Source: DASYHS01 sp035998295 (GTDB lineage Bacteria; Pseudomonadota; Alphaproteobacteria; Azospirillales; Azospirillaceae). From it: a stretch of 64,000 nucleotides of DNA. Under the pieces are notes generated by a model, which was not told the DNA's origin, ran no database searches, and saw only the letters and a list, made by a program, of their open reading frames with translations. Shown piece by piece: positions 61,119-64,000 of this stretch. The stretch spans positions 1-64,000 of the forward strand of contig NZ_DASYHS010000279.1 in the NCBI RefSeq assembly GCF_035998295.1, in the 5' to 3' direction. Position 1 is the stretch's first letter, and the number at the start of each line of letters is the position of its first letter. The position numbers and the translations under genes were made by a program.

Positions 61119-63005
61119 ATGCCTCCTCCACGCTTCATCTTGCGACGGCTGACTTTTACCGGGCCCGACGTCCCATTGTCGGATCTAGATTTCGCTGACG
61201 GGCTCAACCTCGTCTGGGGCGCTTCCAACTCCGGCAAATCGTTCATTCTCGCTGCGCTCGATTTCATGTTCGGCAGCGGGTCGCCCCTTCCCGACATCAG
61301 GATGCTGCGTGGTTACGAGCGTGTCTGGTTGAGCCTCGACTTGCCGGCGAGCGGACGGGTCACGATCGAGCGAGCGGTCTCTGGAGGAAATTACGCCCTG
61401 TACAAGGGCGACGTGGATCCCGAGGCCCCTGGCACGTCTGGCCAGACCCTCTCAGCGGATCATAAGACAAAGTCCCTCAGCCTTTCATCTTTCCTCCTCC
61501 GCGAACTTGGTATCCGTGACAAGCAGATCGACAGGACTCTGAACGGGGAGAAGAACGCGTTCACATTTCGCCACGTAACGCCCTACGTCCTCACGGACGA
61601 AACGAACATGATGGCAACATGGAGCCCGATCGTGATCGACCCGCGGGCAGGCGATACCTTCAACAAGAACGTCTTCAAATTCCACCTTACAGGGATCGAC
61701 GGTTCGGCCACAGTCACAACGGAGAACTCGCAGACACAGCGCAGGGGCAACGCTGGCAAGCTAGAGTTAATAAATGAGCTCATCGCCGACGCTGAGGAGG
61801 AATTGCAACAGGGCTGGCCTGACAGCGCGGAACTGCCCGTTCAGGAGGAGCGTATAGCGGAAGCCCTTAGCTCCGTGGAGGCTGAGGCCGCGGCACGACA
61901 AGGGATGCTCGACGAGCTGCGAGCCCGGCGCCGTGCAGCCCTCGACGAGCTTGCGTCTCTGGAGGAGCGGCGCTCCGGCGTTAGGCTGACGCTCGATCGT
62001 TTCGACATCCTCGCGAAGGTCTATGAAAACGACATCATGCGCCTCGACGCTCTAGCTGAGGGTGGGGCGGCGCTGCTCGCTGGTGCGCAGCGTCCATGCC
62101 CCCACTGCGGCGCGGATCCGGAACATCAACGTCATCGCCATGGATTGGATGAGATCGAGCGCACCTACGCGGCCGTCGAGGCTGAGGTCGCAAAGATCCG
62201 ACTAGAACAGGCCGACTTGCAGCGAACTATTGGTGCTTTGCGCGGCAAGCACGACGGCCTCAGCGCCTCCATTTCGAACCAAACAGCGGAGATCGAGGGG
62301 ATCGAGGCATCCATTAGGGCAGAGCAACCTCTAGAGAGTTCGGTCCGCGCCCACTATGAACGTCTCGATCGGGCCCGGGAGCACGTTCGTCGTGGCCTGT
62401 CGGTTCTACGCCGGATCGAAGACCTTCAGGTGCGAAAAAAAGAGATCGAGGCGTTTAAGCCGACCACCCTGCCTCGTGGCAGTGTCATCGCGGGTATCAG
62501 CGGTGCTATCGGTGACGAGTTTGCTCAAGATGTTCAGTCCGTGCTGCACGCCTGGAAGTATCCCGGACCGCCGCGGGTGTCGTTCGATACAAAGAGCCAC
62601 GACATCCTGCTCAACGGCGAAAGTCGCCGCGGAAATGGCAAGGGTGTCCGCGCATTGATGCACGCCGCGTTCAAGATTGGTGTGCTGATCTTCTGCCGCC
62701 GCCATGGCTTGCCCCATCCGGGTATCATTGCACTCGACAGTCCGCTGTTGAGCTATCGTGACGCCCATAGGTCGAGACATGGCGCCTTGGATAAAGATGA
62801 GCAGGCGATCAGCCAGACAAAGCTAAATCATTATTTTTACGAGTATCTACTTCGCACTGTGGATGACGTTCAATACATCATTGTCGAGAACGACGCCCCT
62901 CCATTTGAATTAGGACAGAACGCAAAGGTCACGGTCTTTGCTGGAGAGGAGGGCGATGGGGACAGGACAGGCTTCTTTCGGACTAACAGGGCCAACTCGA
63001 CTTGA
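61119..63005 (+). CDS. ABC-3C SMC-like ATPase (DUF3732-like)
   Basis: 628 residues. Walker A G-A-S-N-S-G-K-S at 34-41 near the N-terminus, a coiled-coil region (about 210-450) interrupted by a zinc-hook-like C327-P-H-C330 plus clustered His, and a C-terminal half with R-R-G-N-G-K-G and Walker B I-I-A-L-D-S-P-L-L. Sensor ATPase of the ABC-3C system. Eight bases after the middle component. Confidence 0.8.
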   Translation: MPPPRFILRRLTFTGPDVPLSDLDFADGLNLVWGASNSGKSFILAALDFMFGSGSPLPDIRMLRGYERVWLSLDLPASGRVTIERAVSGGNYALYKGDVDPEAPGTSGQTLSADHKTKSLSLSSFLLRELGIRDKQIDRTLNGEKNAFTFRHVTPYVLTDETNMMATWSPIVIDPRAGDTFNKNVFKFHLTGIDGSATVTTENSQTQRRGNAGKLELINELIADAEEELQQGWPDSAELPVQEERIAEALSSVEAEAAARQGMLDELRARRRAALDELASLEERRSGVRLTLDRFDILAKVYENDIMRLDALAEGGAALLAGAQRPCPHCGADPEHQRHRHGLDEIERTYAAVEAEVAKIRLEQADLQRTIGALRGKHDGLSASISNQTAEIEGIEASIRAEQPLESSVRAHYERLDRAREHVRRGLSVLRRIEDLQVRKKEIEAFKPTTLPRGSVIAGISGAIGDEFAQDVQSVLHAWKYPGPPRVSFDTKSHDILLNGESRRGNGKGVRALMHAAFKIGVLIFCRRHGLPHPGIIALDSPLLSYRDAHRSRHGALDKDEQAISQTKLNHYFYEYLLRTVDDVQYIIVENDAPPFELGQNAKVTVFAGEEGDGDRTGFFRTNRANST

Positions 63006-63395
63006 GATTAAGCACTGACGATCGCGCGAGAATATGACGACGTTAGTGACCGCCACCCATAGACTTGGCGAGCCAACTGCGCAGGGACTGTGATGTGGTC
63101 TGCAGTTGAGTTAACGCTGAACGCCAGTGGTTTGGCCCTGACTCTAAGGAGCGCCCCTTTCGTACTGCGAGGATCCTTGCATGTGCCACACCGCGGCGCT
63201 ACGCCGATGGCGCCGAGGGATGCCAAATAACACAACGAAACTATAACACAAGGCAAGGGTGGAGCTTGCCCCACACTATCCGCTACATCACTGCCTGCGG
63301 CCAACGACCCATCCTGATGCCGCAGCCCCGGTCTCAGCGAAACCGCGCCCGCAGTTGCCACAAAATCAGGCTAAAACTGAAACGAGCGCTGACCG
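63006..63395. other. Intergenic region between the ABC-3C ATPase and the HNH gene
   Basis: About 390 bases of lower GC than the core genes. Short frames exist on both strands but none has family features or a good ribosome-binding site. The flanking genes converge here. I see no clear terminator or repeat. Confidence 0.35.
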
Positions 63396-64000
63396 CTATC
63401 CATAGTGCTCGCGGTGGCGGGCCACGAATGCTGGATGAGGCCAAAGGCTGCGGTCCTTCGGGAGCCTGATCCGGTCTTGGTGACGGGTGAACAACTCGCG
63501 CAGCTCCGGCGGCACTTTGTTGTGCGACACCAGCAGACGCCAGTCGTCATCAATGGATATGAGGTGCCGGTCGAACAGCCAGTGCACCGTCGCGGATAGC
63601 GCGATGCCGTTCTGAACGACATCGGGGCCACCGTCCGCCACCGGCCAGATATGCGCAGCTTGAGCCTCCGCTCTGCCGCCGCCGTTCACTATCTTGATGC
63701 CGGTGACGGCGCAGGTATCATCGTAGGCGGCGAGCACGGCCCGCCTGAATGCCGCATCGCGAACCTTGCGGTTCATCAGTACCTGCTCGACCCTCCGCTC
63801 CGCGGGTGCCGCGGTGATGAGCGCCGCCGTGGCGGGATCGACGTGCATCGCGTCAAGCTCGAGCCGCACCGCGTTGGCGGGTGACAGCGTCTCCCGCAGG
63901 CCCTCGTTCACGATCGCGGCAAAGTCGTCGTCGGGGATCGGCCTGACCGACGCGCCGCGCAATGCACGCCCTACCTGCGTCGGGTCGGGAACCGCACGCA
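63396..64000 (-). CDS. HNH endonuclease (HNH_2 type), 5' end outside window
   Basis: At least 201 residues in frame; the reading frame is open to the right edge. The core reads Y-D-D-T-C-A-V-T-G-I, then E-A-Q-A-A-H-I-W-P, then N-G-I-A-L-S-A-T-V-H-W-L-F-D, the HNH fold of putative restriction endonucleases. Nearby TTG codons are not needed if the start lies beyond 64000. It lies in the island next to the ABC-3C system, consistent with a defence cargo. Confidence 0.82.
   Translation of the reverse strand, partial: RAVPDPTQVGRALRGASVRPIPDDDFAAIVNEGLRETLSPANAVRLELDAMHVDPATAALITAAPAERRVEQVLMNRKVRDAAFRRAVLAAYDDTCAVTGIKIVNGGGRAEAQAAHIWPVADGGPDVVQNGIALSATVHWLFDRHLISIDDDWRLLVSHNKVPPELRELFTRHQDRIRLPKDRSLWPHPAFVARHREHYG

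Noticed and set aside
63008..63361. Minus-strand frame of 117 codons after the ABC-3C ATPase
   Set aside because: No recognisable domain, no ribosome-binding site and composition unlike a protein.
59206..64000. Integrase gene and att repeats for the tRNA-Ser island
   Set aside because: None is visible inside the window; the far boundary lies outside.

Overview
The window is a very GC-rich stretch (about 70% by eye) of an alphaproteobacterial chromosome, most likely a Rhodospirillales-type organism. This rests on the hopanoid genes hpnC-hpnD-hpnE, an OlsB-type ornithine-lipid acyltransferase, the run argS-SPOR-nagZ-scpA-scpB-tatABC-serS-surE-pcm-M23, yajC-secD-secF followed by an Mth938/NDUFAF3-type gene, and a GAAC-N7-GAAC LexA box on uvrA. 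No species can be named from the sequence.

2-11115: an accessory cluster that I think is the most unusual part. On the minus strand a tightly coupled operon reads: alanine/valine-rich precursor-like protein (9605-10201), radical SAM enzyme (8396-9511), a degenerate radical-SAM-like partner without the CX3CX2C motif (7492-8439), an APH-type phosphotransferase (6497-7495), a zinc-ribbon radical SAM/SPASM enzyme (4854-6500), a V8/trypsin-like serine protease (3856-4857) and a membrane-tethered M23-type peptidase (2931-3872). Beyond a 98-base gap comes a second, longer precursor-like protein (1975-2832). From the left edge a paralogous radical SAM enzyme and degenerate partner (2-1974) run on the plus strand and end back-to-back with it. 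The duplicated set (two precursors, two enzymes, two partners) plus proteases looks like a RiPP-type peptide modification system of a kind I do not recognise. A membrane protein with a TrkA-C domain follows (10345-11115).

11209-26304: mostly housekeeping. It holds an MBL-fold hydrolase, tatD, metG, holB, tRNA-Lys(UUU), coaD, gyrA, two small ORFs, a PotABCD-like ABC transporter, olsB, a methyltransferase and ssb. 26305-33388: the divergent ssb/uvrA region with a LexA box and a 17-bp inverted repeat, uvrA, an EamA exporter, a LysE exporter, a pair of inverted intergenic repeats, an AraC regulator and trmFO. 33397-41262: three adjacent squalene/phytoene-synthase-fold genes (an NDUFAF6-like one, hpnC, hpnD), hpnE, ridA, the Mth938-like gene and secF-secD-yajC.

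41433-59137: a DUF815 ATPase, then the long minus-strand run from argS (55362) down to a LysM/M23 lipoprotein (42262). An orphan iron-type ABC ATPase sits between scpB and tatA. erpA, xthA and small metabolic genes follow on the right.

59206-64000: tRNA-Ser(UGA) marks the edge of a lower-GC island. The island carries a three-gene ABC-3C conflict system (REase-like effector with the ABC-3C C-terminal domain, middle component, SMC-like ATPase) and a partial HNH endonuclease gene cut by the right edge.
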